Assembly: GCF_043555885.1 (NCBI RefSeq)
Contig: NZ_JBIGHX010000003.1
Coordinates: 372,001 to 436,000 of the forward strand
DNA from: Pelomonas lactea
Lineage (GTDB): Bacteria; Pseudomonadota; Gammaproteobacteria; Burkholderiales; Burkholderiaceae_C
DNA: 64,000 nt
Direction of reading: 5' to 3'
Made by a program: the position numbers and the translations under genes. The notes beneath the pieces were generated by a model. That model did not search any database. It saw only the letters and a list, made by a program, of their open reading frames with translations, and was not told where the DNA came from. Positions within the stretch are counted from its first letter, which is position 1; each line of letters starts with the position of its first letter. This document shows positions 53,584 through 63,061 of the stretch, one piece after another.

Positions 53584-56500
53584 TCAGGCCAGCAGCGCCG
53601 GTTCGGCGCGCGGCGCCGCGGCGACCTCGGCGGCGGGCACCCACAGGCGCAGCTCACCCGCCGCCTCGGCCAGCAGCAGCGTCGTGCCCGGTGGCAGGCG
53701 GCGGTAGCCTGACGGCGCTTGGGCATCGGCGGGGGCGCGCTGCACCAGCACCTCGATCCCGCGGCCGTCCGCCTGCAGCCGCACCCGGGCCTGCTGCCAG
53801 TGCGGCGGCAGGCAGGGCTGCACGGTCAGCCGGCCGTGAACAAGCCGCACGCCGCAGATGGACTCGACCGCCGCGCGCAGCAGCCAGCCGGCCGCGCCGG
53901 TGTACCAGCTCCAGCCACCGCGGCCGGCGTGCGGCTGCGCGGTTTCGATGTCGCCAGCCACGGCGAACGGCTCCAGCCCGTAGACGGCGCCATGCGCGCT
54001 GCGGTGCGCCGGGCTGATGGCCGTGAACGCCGCCCAGGCACGGTCGGCCTGGCCCAGCTTGGCGCTGGCCATCAGTGCCCAGGTGGCGGCATGGTTGTAC
54101 TGGCCGCCGTTCTCGCGCACGCCGCCGGGGTAGGCCTGGATGTAGCCGGCCTCGGGCTGGTGGTCCTTCAGCGGCGGCCACAGCAGGCGCAGCAGGTGCG
54201 CGTCGCGGTCGTGCAGCTCGCGCCAGGCACTGTCCAGCGCACGGCGGGCGCGCTCGGGGTCGGCGGCGCCGGTCAGCACGGCCCAGGCCTGCACGATGAG
54301 GTCGATGCGGCACTCGCTGGCGGTGTGCGTGCCCAGCACGCTGCCGTCGTCGAACCAGCCGCGACGGTACCAGTCGCCGTCCCAGGCCTGCGCGTCCAGC
54401 GCGGCGCTGAGCCGCGCGCGCGCCTCGCGCCAGCGCTGCGCGCGCGCCTGCTCGTTGCGCGCGACGGCCAGCGGATGCAGCGCGTCGATGACGGCGCACA
54501 GGAAGAAGCCCATCCACACCGACTCGCCCTGGCCGCCCGCGCCGACGCGGTTCATGCCGTCGTTCCAGTCGCCGGTGCCGAACAGCGGCAGGCCGTGCGC
54601 GCCGACGGCCAGGCTGATGTCGATGCTGCGCGCCGCGTGCTCGTAGAGGCTGGCGGTCTCGTCGGTGATAGCGGGTGACTCGTAGATGTCCTCGGCACCT
54701 TCGGGCACGGGCCGGCCGTCGATGAAGGGCAGTTGCTCGTCGGCCAGCGCGGTGTCGCCGGTGCGCTCGGTGTAGAGCGCCAATGCAAAGGCCAGCCACA
54801 GCCGGTCGTCGGCGAAATGCGTGCGCACGCCGGCGCCGGCCGGCTCGTGCCACCAGTGCTGCACGTCGCCCTCGCGGAACTGGCGGCGCGCATGGCGGCG
54901 GATCTGCTCGGCCAGCCGCTCGGGCGCGTGCTGCACCAGCGACATCGCGTCCTGCAGCTGGTCGCGGAAGCCGAACGCGCCGCCGGCCTGGAAGAAGCCC
55001 GCGCGACCCCAGATGCGGCAGGCCAGCACCTGGGTCGGCAGCCAGTGGTTGACGAGGGCGTCGAAGCCCGCGTCCGGCGTGGCCACCTGCACCGGCGCGC
55101 TCAAGCGCCGCCACACGGCGCGCTGCGCGGCCAGGCGTTGCAGCGGGTCCACGGTCCAGGCGTCGCGGGCCAGTTCGCGGGCCGCGGGCAAGCTGGGCGC
55201 GTGGCCCAGCAGCACCGTGGCATGCCACGCATGGCCGGCCTCCAGCCGCAGCGGCACGGCCAGCAGCGCGGCGGCGTCGGCGCCGGGGCCGGCCTGGCCG
55301 TCGAGAGCCAGCGGCATGACGAGGCGACCCTCGTCGTCGAACAGCAGGCGGCGGTCGCCGCTGGCCTCGACGGCGGCCTGCCAAAGCCGCGGCGGGTTCA
55401 GGTCGGCCGCGAAGCCGGCTTCCTGCGGCCACGGCCACAGCGCATGGTCTTCGGCCAGTGCCTCGATCTGGTCGGGCGTCTGGTCGCTGCCGCGCGTGGG
55501 GCGCAGCGCCAGCCATGCCGTGTGCCCGCCGAAGCCGTTGAGGCCGTCGGCCTGCGTGGCCAGCACCAGCGTGGGCGTGTCGGCCGAGCCGGGGTCTATG
55601 CGCGTGACGACGCTGCGCCGCGCGCCGCTGTCCATGCCCAGCTGCCATTGCGCGCCGGCCAGCAGGCGCAGCCGGCGCGGCGCCGTGCCGGGCGCGGCGT
55701 GCAGCTCGACCTGGCATTGGCGCACGGCGGTGCGGGCATCCACCGTCCAGCGCAGCCGCACGACGAGGCCCGGCAGCGTGAACGCCAGCGCCGTGGCGCC
55801 GGGCAGGTGGCTCACCGGCTGGTGGGGGCTCGCGCGGCCCAGCAGCCAGGCGCAGCCGCTGTCCAGGCAGTGCAGCATCAGCCACTCGCCGGGCGAGTCC
55901 AGCAGCGCGTCGTTGGACCACGGCGTGATCTGGTGCAGCCGGCTGTTGCCGGCCCAGGCCATGCCGGCACCGCGTTCGGACACCTGGCAGCCGAAGTGCT
56001 CGTTGGCGATGACGTTGACCCAGGGCCGCGGCGGCTGGCTCCTGGGGGCCAGCTCGAAGCGGCAGGCGCCGCTGGCGGTGTCGAAGTCGTGCGGTGGCTG
56101 CACGGCGCCGGGCTCGGCGTGGTTCCACAGCACATGCACGGCACCGGCCGCGCGGCGTGCCTTGGCGGCCTGCTCGTGCGGCGCGGTGAGGCGCTCCAGC
56201 TGCTGCGCCAGCGGCCGGCCGTCGGCGAACCAGCGCACGCGGGCCAGCAGGTTCAGCGCGAAGCGGGTGTCGTCCTGCACGGCACCGTCGGCCAGCACAT
56301 GCAGCCTGGCGCGGCCGCGCAGCTGCTCGGCCAGCGAGCGCAGCGCGCGCGACACCGGCGCGAGGTAGGAGGCCGGCTCGGCGTCCAGCACGACGATGTC
56401 CACCGCCAGCGGGCTGCCCTGGGCCTGCAGCAGCGCGCACAGCTCGCGCACCATCATCACGCCGGTCGTGTCGGCCACGCGGACGAGGATGATGGGCGCG

Positions 56501-59500
56501 TCGCCCGACACGCCGTGGCGCCACAGCGCATCGCGCTGGAAGAAGCCCTCCAGCGCCGGCACGCCGTCGCGCGCACCCTGCGAGGTCAGCAGCGTCTGCA
56601 GCGCGAGGCCCGCGCGCCAGGCGCCCGGTGCCAGGCCGGCGCCCTGCGTGCGCACGCCGGCCATCGTGTGGGCCAGCATCAGCGTGCGCTCGCGCAGCGC
56701 CGGCTGGGCCAGCTTGTCGAGCAGGTGGTTCAGCGTCTGCGCCTCGGGCGCGGCGGCGGTGGCGAAGGTCAGCTCCACGCGCCCCCCGGGCGGCAGCGTG
56801 AGTGCCAGGTGCAGCAGCGACAGCGGGTCGTTGCCGGTGTCCAGCGCGCCGGCGTCGGTGCTGAGACCGGGCACCGGGTTGCGCAGCGCCTTGGCGTCGG
56901 CGCGCGCGATGGCGCCGCCCGGCTGGCCGGCACGGCCGCCGCGGGCCAGCCAATGGGCGCGGTCGGCGCCGGCCTGCACGCGCAGCAGCCGCGCGCCGCC
57001 TTCCACCTCCAGGCCCACGAGTGCGTGCACCGCGTGCAGCGGCACCTCCTTGTGGCCGCGCGGCAGGCGCTGCCAGTGCAGTGCGCGCTGCTCGGGCGCC
57101 CAGCGGGCCTGCAGGAACAGCTTGCCGAAGGCCGGGTGTGCCAGGTCGGCACGGGCCGGGGCCAGCACGGGCTCGAAGCTGGACACCAGCACCAGGTGGC
57201 GCTCGCGGTCGGACAGGTTGCGCAGCGTCACGCGGCGCAGCTCGACGTCGTCTTCCACGGCCACCCAGACCTCGGTGTGCGCGTGCAGCTGCTCGCCCTC
57301 GGCGGTGAACTGCGCGCTGGCCGGATGCAGCCGCGCGCTGTAGCGCCACTGCGGGCCCGGCGTGGGCCGCAGCGTCAGCGACCGCCAGGGGCTGGACTCG
57401 GGGCCGCCGCGCCAGCTGCTCTCGGTGCTGGCGGGCCAGGGCGTATCCAGGCCGCGCAGGTGCAGGTGGTGTCCCAGCAGGTCCTGCGCGAGGTCGTCAT
57501 GCCAGCGGCTCACCAGCACCTGCTGGCCGGGCTCGCCGAACAGCAGCGTGCCGCCGCCGTGCTCGCGCAGCATGGTGTTGAGCCGGCCGTGGCCCAGCCA
57601 GCCGGTGGCGGGCAGCGCGCGGCCGCGCGTGTCGGGCACGACCAGCGAGATGTGGGCCCGCCGCGGCGTGGCGCGTGTGGGCGTGGCGGGCGGTTCCTTC
57701 AGCGGCGGCACCTCGTGCGGCGCGCGCTCGTGCAGCAGCCAGCGCACGGCCGACAGGCGCGGCTCGGCGTCGGCCCAGCGCTGCGGCGCGCCGCCGCTGA
57801 GCACCTCGGTCAGCGCAACCAGCGCCATGCCCTGGTGATGGCTCATGGACGTGCCGATGCGCTGCACGCGCGGGCCCTGCGGTTCGCCGTCGGTGGTGGG
57901 CTCGGGCTGGCGCGTGGCGGTGTAGTCCAGCGCCTCCATGAAGCCCAGCTCGTGGCGGGCGCCCAGCGCCTGCAGGTGGCGCAAATTCGCCACCGCGGCG
58001 CGCGGCATCACCATGGTCGCCATCAGGCTGGCGTAGGGGGCGATGACGATCTCCTCCGGCGGCGTGTCGCGCAGCGCCAGTGCTGCGTTGCCCTGCGGGC
58101 CGTACTGGTAGGCCAGGCTCTCGTCGCGCTTGGCATAGGCGCTTTCTGAGACACCCCAAGGCAGGCCCTTGGCACGGCCGGCGCGGATCTGCTCCATCAC
58201 GGTGGCGCGGGCCGCCTCCTCCAGCGCGCTGCCCGCCGGCTCGTCCAGCACGAGGGAGGGCATCAGCATCTCGAACATCGAGCCCGACCAGCTCTTCAGG
58301 CCGGTGACGGTGCCGCGCGAGAAGAAAGGCCGGCCCAAGGCGCCCCAGTGCGAGGCGGGCAGGTCGCCCTTGGCGATGCCGACGAGGCTGGTCAGGCGCG
58401 CCTCGGAGGCGAGCAGGTCGTAGTGGTTCTGGTCCAGCCGCTCCTCGCCGTGTGCAACGCCGGGCTGCGCGATGGCGCCGATGTGCAGCAGCCGGCGCTG
58501 CGGGTCGTACAGCCACGTGAAGTCGTGTGCCAGCGCCAGCGCGCGGGCGCGGGCGGCCACGGCGTTGAGCGCGTCGGCGACTTCGGGCGGCGGGGCCATG
58601 CCGTCCTCGCCGCGCGCAAAGCCCTCGCAGGCGGCCGCCACGACCAGCAGGAAGGCGCACAGGTTGCCGCTGTCGACCGTCGACACGTAGTGCGGCTCCA
58701 GCACGGCCAGGCGCTGCGTGTCCATCCAGTTGTAGAGATGGCCGCGGTGCTTGGGGCATTGCTCCAGCGTGTCCAGCGTGCGGCCGATGCGCTCGGCCAG
58801 GCCCACGTTGTGCAGCCAGCCGAACTCGCGCGCGCAGCAGGCCGACAGCAGGTACAGGCCGATGTTGGTGGGCGAGGTGCGGTGGGCGACGGCGACGTCG
58901 GGGTCGAACTGCACGTTGTCGGGCGGCAGGTCGTGGTCGTCCTTCGTGACCCAGCGCTCGAACCAGCGCCAGGTGTCGCGCGCCACGCCCAGCAGGTAGT
59001 GGCGCTCCTCGTCGGTGACGGCCTCGCGGCGCGGCCGCGCGCGTGGCCGGCTGGCGAGCGCGATCCACAGCGGTGCCAGCATCCAGGCCGCCAGCAGCGG
59101 CAGGGCGACGGGCCAGGCCACCGTCAGGCCCAGGAACTCGGCGTTGACCAGCAGCGTGGCCAGCACGCCGGTGGCGATGCTCAGCTTGCGATGCTGGGTC
59201 AGCAGCGACATCCAGTCGGTGCGCGCCGCGGCCTCGGCGGCGTCCGCGGTCGTCCACTCCAGCAGGCCGCGACGCGTGACGCGCTGGCGCCAGACGGCGC
59301 GCACGATGGCATCCAGCTGCAGCCAGGTGGCCGCCGGCAGCATGGCCAGGTGCCACAGCGTGCCGGCCACGGCGCGGCTCAGTTCGATGGCCGCCTGGCG
59401 GTAGAAGCGCGGCAGCGAGATGCGGTCCCGCGCCGGCGCGCAGGCAGCCAGTGCGCCCATCAGCGGCCCGGCGCCGAAGGCCGCGGCCACGGCGGCCAGC

Positions 59501-62103
59501 GCCCAGCCGGGCGTGAGGCCCAGCCCCAGCCACGACGCGACCAGCAGCAGCAGCGATGCCGGGGCGACGAGGCTGCGGCGCAGGTTGTCCAGCATCTTCC
59601 ACAGGTGCACGCCGCGCAGGCCCCAGCGGCGCGGGTGCTCGATGAAGGGCCACAGTTGCCAGTCGCCGCGCGTCCAGCGGTGGATGCGCGACGCGGCCAC
59701 ATCGGCGTGCATGGGGGCGGGCTCCACCAGCACCACGTCGCTGACGCCGCCGCAGCGCATCAGCGAGCCTTCCAGCAGGTCATGGCTGAGGACCTGGCCC
59801 TCGGGCAGCCGGTGCGCCAGCACCTGCGCCGCGGCGTGCACGTCGATGAGGCCCTTGCCGGTAGCGCTGCCTTCGTCGAACAAGTCCTGGTAGACCTCGG
59901 ACGCGGCCGTGCTGTAGGGGTCCACCCCCGGCTGGCCGGCGAACAGGCTGTGGAACCAGGTGCCATGCACCGTGGAGCTGCCGGCGGCCGTGGCCAACGG
60001 CGTGGCGATGCGCGGCTGCAGCATGCCGTGACCATGCACGACGGTGACGGCGCCACGCGCGGACGTGGCCACGCGCGGCCGGTTCAGCGGGTGCGCGGCG
60101 ATGGACACCAGCTCGCGCAGCGCGCCGGGGGGCAGGGCGGTGTCGCTGTCCAGCGTGACGACGTGGCGCATGCCCGGTGCCGGCGTGGAAAACTCGCCCA
60201 GGTCGATGAAACGGTCGGGCAGCGTCTCGGGCGCATGGCCCGCGAGCAGGGTGACCAGCGCCTCGGTCTTGCCGCGCTTGCGCTCCCAGCCGATCCACTT
60301 CTGCTCGGTCTCGCTCCAGCGGCGCTCGCGGTGCAGCAGCAGGAAGCGCGGCAGCCCGCCGCAGCTGGGGCCGTGGCGCTGGTTCAGCGCTTCCACGCCC
60401 GCACGGGCCTGCGCCAGCAGCGCTGCGTCCTGCGGCAGATGCTGGGCCTTGGCGTCGCCGTAGTCGCTGAGCAGCGCGAACTGCGCCTCGCCTTCCAGAT
60501 TGGCGAGGTGGTGTCGCTCCAACTGTGCCAGCAGCGTGGCGATGCCCTTGGGCCGCGTCAGCATGCAAGGAATGACCACCATGACGCGCGCCTCGGGGGG
60601 GATGCCGCCGGGCCAGGCCAGCCGCGGCAGCCGCAGCGGCCGGGCGCCTTCGCTGATCAGCCGGTTGGCCAGCGCGACGATGGCCTCGCTGGCGGGCAGC
60701 GCGGCCAGCAGCGCCGCGGCCACCGTCATGGGCCAGCCCGCGTCGTGCGGCAACCCCAGCGCCAGCAGCAAGGCCATCGCAGCAATGCTGAGCAACCCCA
60801 GGCTGGACAGATAGATGAGCGTGCGGTGCGGCTGCAGCGAGGCACCCGCGCGCTTCAGCCACGTCGGCTTCACACGCAACTCGGCGAGCAATTGCGCATG
60901 GCCGCGGCCGGTCAGCCAGTGCAGCGGCGCGCGCTCGGCGGCGTCGGGCGCCCATTGGGCGTCGTTGCACAGCACCCGCAGCACGTGCGCGACCTCGGCC
61001 TCGGGCAGCCCGTGCCGTGCTGCGAGCGCCTCGATGGCGTGCATGCTGCGGTCCTGCGTGCTCTCCTGCTCCTGGCGGTAGACGTCGATGTGGTTCAACG
61101 CCTTCAGCGCCGGGTGCACGTCGTCGAACAGTCCGGCCCAGTTGGCGGCGCCGAGGTGGCGCAGGCTGCCGATCGCGTTGCGGATGCTCTGATGGTCGGC
61201 CGCGCCCTCGGACTGCTCGGCCGCCTGCGCGGCGGCGGGGTCGGGCAGCTGTGCGGTCAGCCAGTCGCGGGCGGCATCCCAGGCGGAGTCGTCATCGTCG
61301 CCGTCCTCATGCTGGCCCAGCGCGCGGTCCACCAGGCGCTCGTGCAGGCGCAGCGCCAGGGCCTGGATGGCCGGGTCGTTCGGCCAACGGGCCTGCCAGG
61401 CCGTCAGCTGCTGGCGCACGGCCGCGGCGCTGAGGTGGGGCAGGGCCTCGAACAGGGCCTGCGCGGCGCGCCGGCCCAGGTGGCGCCAGGCGGCGCGCTC
61501 GGCCAGCCGGCGCAGGTTTTCGACAAGCACCACGCGCAGCGTGGACGGCAGCGCCCACAGCTCGCGCAGCGTCAGTGCCTGCGCCTCGTGGTGGCCGGCC
61601 AGGAAGTGGCGCATCAGCGCCATGTCCAGCGAGCTGTCGGCATGCGCCACCCAGGCCCAGGCCACGCCGTAGACGCGCGGCAGGCCCTGCAGCGGCTCAT
61701 CGGCCAGCCGCGGCAGGCGCTGGAAGTAGCTGCGTGGCAGGTCGTGCAGCACCTCGTCGAGCTGCTGTTGCACGAGGCGGGCGTTGTCCAGCAGCCAGGC
61801 ATGCGCCGGGTCGCTGTCGGCCTGCAGGCCGTGCTCGGACAGCACCTCCAGCGCGGCGCTCCAGACCTGCAGATTGCTCTTCAACCGCGGGAAGAAGGGG
61901 CGTGGCTGGCTGCGGTCGTCGTCCACGCGCTGCGCGGTGGCCAGGCTGCGGCCGTGCTCGGCGAATCGCTCGGCGCCGAACTGCACGGCGCGCACGGCCG
62001 GCGCCGCTGCGCCGGCGACGCCGGCCACGCGCAGAAACAAGGTGGCCGCGCCGGTGGGCGTGAGGTCGTGGGGGGCATGCGGAGTGGTGGGAGCGTCGGC
62101 CAT
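53584..62103 (-). CDS. cyclic beta-1,2-glucan synthase-like protein (NdvB/Cgs family)
   Basis: 2,839 residues, about the size of rhizobial and Brucella enzymes. An N-terminal cytoplasmic region is followed by membrane segments near 430-480. The GT84 glycosyltransferase core then follows (VMVVIPCMLTRP, TLDSDTALPPG near 651, and RIHRWTRGDWQ), with more membrane segments near 860-1000. A central glucosidase-like region (YNWMDTQRLAVLEPHYVSTVD shortened) and a C-terminal GH94 phosphorylase domain (GTGDWNDGMNRVG near 2511) complete it. Such enzymes initiate, elongate, trim and cyclise beta-1,2-glucan, which is exported to the periplasm for osmoadaptation and host interaction. The ndvA-type exporter is not in the window. 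ATG 62103 is the first Met. Confidence 0.92.
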   Translation of the reverse strand: MADAPTTPHAPHDLTPTGAATLFLRVAGVAGAAAPAVRAVQFGAERFAEHGRSLATAQRVDDDRSQPRPFFPRLKSNLQVWSAALEVLSEHGLQADSDPAHAWLLDNARLVQQQLDEVLHDLPRSYFQRLPRLADEPLQGLPRVYGVAWAWVAHADSSLDMALMRHFLAGHHEAQALTLRELWALPSTLRVVLVENLRRLAERAAWRHLGRRAAQALFEALPHLSAAAVRQQLTAWQARWPNDPAIQALALRLHERLVDRALGQHEDGDDDDSAWDAARDWLTAQLPDPAAAQAAEQSEGAADHQSIRNAIGSLRHLGAANWAGLFDDVHPALKALNHIDVYRQEQESTQDRSMHAIEALAARHGLPEAEVAHVLRVLCNDAQWAPDAAERAPLHWLTGRGHAQLLAELRVKPTWLKRAGASLQPHRTLIYLSSLGLLSIAAMALLLALGLPHDAGWPMTVAAALLAALPASEAIVALANRLISEGARPLRLPRLAWPGGIPPEARVMVVIPCMLTRPKGIATLLAQLERHHLANLEGEAQFALLSDYGDAKAQHLPQDAALLAQARAGVEALNQRHGPSCGGLPRFLLLHRERRWSETEQKWIGWERKRGKTEALVTLLAGHAPETLPDRFIDLGEFSTPAPGMRHVVTLDSDTALPPGALRELVSIAAHPLNRPRVATSARGAVTVVHGHGMLQPRIATPLATAAGSSTVHGTWFHSLFAGQPGVDPYSTAASEVYQDLFDEGSATGKGLIDVHAAAQVLAHRLPEGQVLSHDLLEGSLMRCGGVSDVVLVEPAPMHADVAASRIHRWTRGDWQLWPFIEHPRRWGLRGVHLWKMLDNLRRSLVAPASLLLLVASWLGLGLTPGWALAAVAAAFGAGPLMGALAACAPARDRISLPRFYRQAAIELSRAVAGTLWHLAMLPAATWLQLDAIVRAVWRQRVTRRGLLEWTTADAAEAAARTDWMSLLTQHRKLSIATGVLATLLVNAEFLGLTVAWPVALPLLAAWMLAPLWIALASRPRARPRREAVTDEERHYLLGVARDTWRWFERWVTKDDHDLPPDNVQFDPDVAVAHRTSPTNIGLYLLSACCAREFGWLHNVGLAERIGRTLDTLEQCPKHRGHLYNWMDTQRLAVLEPHYVSTVDSGNLCAFLLVVAAACEGFARGEDGMAPPPEVADALNAVAARARALALAHDFTWLYDPQRRLLHIGAIAQPGVAHGEERLDQNHYDLLASEARLTSLVGIAKGDLPASHWGALGRPFFSRGTVTGLKSWSGSMFEMLMPSLVLDEPAGSALEEAARATVMEQIRAGRAKGLPWGVSESAYAKRDESLAYQYGPQGNAALALRDTPPEEIVIAPYASLMATMVMPRAAVANLRHLQALGARHELGFMEALDYTATRQPEPTTDGEPQGPRVQRIGTSMSHHQGMALVALTEVLSGGAPQRWADAEPRLSAVRWLLHERAPHEVPPLKEPPATPTRATPRRAHISLVVPDTRGRALPATGWLGHGRLNTMLREHGGGTLLFGEPGQQVLVSRWHDDLAQDLLGHHLHLRGLDTPWPASTESSWRGGPESSPWRSLTLRPTPGPQWRYSARLHPASAQFTAEGEQLHAHTEVWVAVEDDVELRRVTLRNLSDRERHLVLVSSFEPVLAPARADLAHPAFGKLFLQARWAPEQRALHWQRLPRGHKEVPLHAVHALVGLEVEGGARLLRVQAGADRAHWLARGGRAGQPGGAIARADAKALRNPVPGLSTDAGALDTGNDPLSLLHLALTLPPGGRVELTFATAAAPEAQTLNHLLDKLAQPALRERTLMLAHTMAGVRTQGAGLAPGAWRAGLALQTLLTSQGARDGVPALEGFFQRDALWRHGVSGDAPIILVRVADTTGVMMVRELCALLQAQGSPLAVDIVVLDAEPASYLAPVSRALRSLAEQLRGRARLHVLADGAVQDDTRFALNLLARVRWFADGRPLAQQLERLTAPHEQAAKARRAAGAVHVLWNHAEPGAVQPPHDFDTASGACRFELAPRSQPPRPWVNVIANEHFGCQVSERGAGMAWAGNSRLHQITPWSNDALLDSPGEWLMLHCLDSGCAWLLGRASPHQPVSHLPGATALAFTLPGLVVRLRWTVDARTAVRQCQVELHAAPGTAPRRLRLLAGAQWQLGMDSGARRSVVTRIDPGSADTPTLVLATQADGLNGFGGHTAWLALRPTRGSDQTPDQIEALAEDHALWPWPQEAGFAADLNPPRLWQAAVEASGDRRLLFDDEGRLVMPLALDGQAGPGADAAALLAVPLRLEAGHAWHATVLLGHAPSLPAARELARDAWTVDPLQRLAAQRAVWRRLSAPVQVATPDAGFDALVNHWLPTQVLACRIWGRAGFFQAGGAFGFRDQLQDAMSLVQHAPERLAEQIRRHARRQFREGDVQHWWHEPAGAGVRTHFADDRLWLAFALALYTERTGDTALADEQLPFIDGRPVPEGAEDIYESPAITDETASLYEHAARSIDISLAVGAHGLPLFGTGDWNDGMNRVGAGGQGESVWMGFFLCAVIDALHPLAVARNEQARAQRWREARARLSAALDAQAWDGDWYRRGWFDDGSVLGTHTASECRIDLIVQAWAVLTGAADPERARRALDSAWRELHDRDAHLLRLLWPPLKDHQPEAGYIQAYPGGVRENGGQYNHAATWALMASAKLGQADRAWAAFTAISPAHRSAHGAVYGLEPFAVAGDIETAQPHAGRGGWSWYTGAAGWLLRAAVESICGVRLVHGRLTVQPCLPPHWQQARVRLQADGRGIEVLVQRAPADAQAPSGYRRLPPGTTLLLAEAAGELRLWVPAAEVAAAPRAEPALLA

Positions 62104-62208
62104 GACCGCACTGTCGATGCCGTCGAGCTCCGGCGGCGACGGCTTGCGGCGCTTGTGGATGTCAGTTGACTCCTACAGGTAGGGCAGGGCGCTGCATACT
62201 TGCTCACC

Positions 62209-62700
62209 ATGCGAAAAATCCCGCGGCTCATCGCCCGCGTTCTAGGGATGATGGCCTTGCTCGCGGCGCTGCTGGCCATGTTGTCACCCTGGCTGCTGTA
62301 CGAGATCGGGCTGAGCCGCTTCGACGCGATGCCGGCCCGGCCGGCGCAGATGGCCACGGCGGAACAGCAGGCGTGGGTGTGGAGGCTGGCGCGAGGCTCG
62401 GGCATGCCGACCGTGGCTCCGATGAACCCCTATGGCTATGTGCTGCGCTTGCTGGCCGGCGATGGACGAGCCCAGCCGGGCGAGACCATCGCGTACTGGG
62501 TGGCGCGAGAGCACAACTGGCGTCAGCCTTCGCGACGAAGCATGGCCTGGTGGCATCTGTCGAATGCGGCGCTGGCCATCTGGCTCACGCGCCACTGGAG
62601 CGCCGAGGACATCGCGTCGGCGGCCTATGCCGCCCAGTGGCCGCGTCGCAGGCCGCTGGACGTCAGCCCGCCGCCCGCAAGCGCCTCGCCAGCTCGGTGA
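62209..62700 (+). CDS. hypothetical membrane-anchored protein
   Basis: 163 residues from ATG 62209 (MRKIPRLIARVLGMMALL); an in-frame TTG at 62200 is the alternative. One N-terminal hydrophobic segment (about 8-32) is followed by a Trp-rich soluble part (QQAWVWRLARGSGMPTVAPM, YWVAREHNWRQPSRRSMAWW, LTRHWSAEDIASAAYAAQW). The pattern suggests a signal-anchored periplasmic protein; no family is recognised. It is divergent from the glucan synthase gene (105 bp) and overlaps the convergent thioredoxin-like gene by 38 bp. Confidence 0.55.
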   Translation: MRKIPRLIARVLGMMALLAALLAMLSPWLLYEIGLSRFDAMPARPAQMATAEQQAWVWRLARGSGMPTVAPMNPYGYVLRLLAGDGRAQPGETIAYWVAREHNWRQPSRRSMAWWHLSNAALAIWLTRHWSAEDIASAAYAAQWPRRRPLDVSPPPASASPAR

Positions 62701-63001
62701 CCTCGGGCGCCACCCGCGCCGGCGTCGCGTCCGTCAGATGGGCGCGCAGCACGCGCTTGAGCGTCTCCGGCTGCGGCGTCAGCGGGCCGGCGAAGCGCAC
62801 ATGCTCGGCGTCGGCGATCAGCAGCGTCGGGAAGGTCTCGATGTCCAGGTCGCCGATCAGCTCGGCCTCGTCCTCGATGTCGATCCAGCGCACCTGCAGC
62901 CCGGCCTGCGGCAGCTCGGCGCAGGCGGATTCGAAGACTTGCTGGTAGGACTCGCAGGTGCGGCACCAGGCGGCGCAGAGGCAGGCGACGTGAAGGGTCA
63001 T
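62663..63001 (-). CDS. thioredoxin-like protein
   Basis: 112 residues. The active-site-like CAAWCRTCESY gives a WCRTC motif in place of WCGPC, followed by VRWIDIEDEAELIGDLDIETFPTLLIADAEH with the cis-Pro of the thioredoxin fold. There is no signal peptide, so it is probably cytoplasmic. ATG 63001 is preferred; an in-frame start six codons upstream would add MAPCRP. The unusual Arg-Thr pair between the cysteines should alter redox potential and partner choice. Confidence 0.85.
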   Translation of the reverse strand: MTLHVACLCAAWCRTCESYQQVFESACAELPQAGLQVRWIDIEDEAELIGDLDIETFPTLLIADAEHVRFAGPLTPQPETLKRVLRAHLTDATPARVAPEVTELARRLRAAG

Positions 63002-63061
63002 GGGCCGGCATGGTGCCATGAGGCGCCGCCGCTCGCCGCCGCGGGGGGCACCGGGCGGCGT

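Noticed and set aside
54733..62169. Very long open frames antisense to the glucan synthase gene (over 1,100 codons each)
   Set aside because: They are GC-skew shadows: low-complexity Gln/Arg/Ala/His-rich translations with no domain, while the opposite strand encodes a complete recognisable enzyme.
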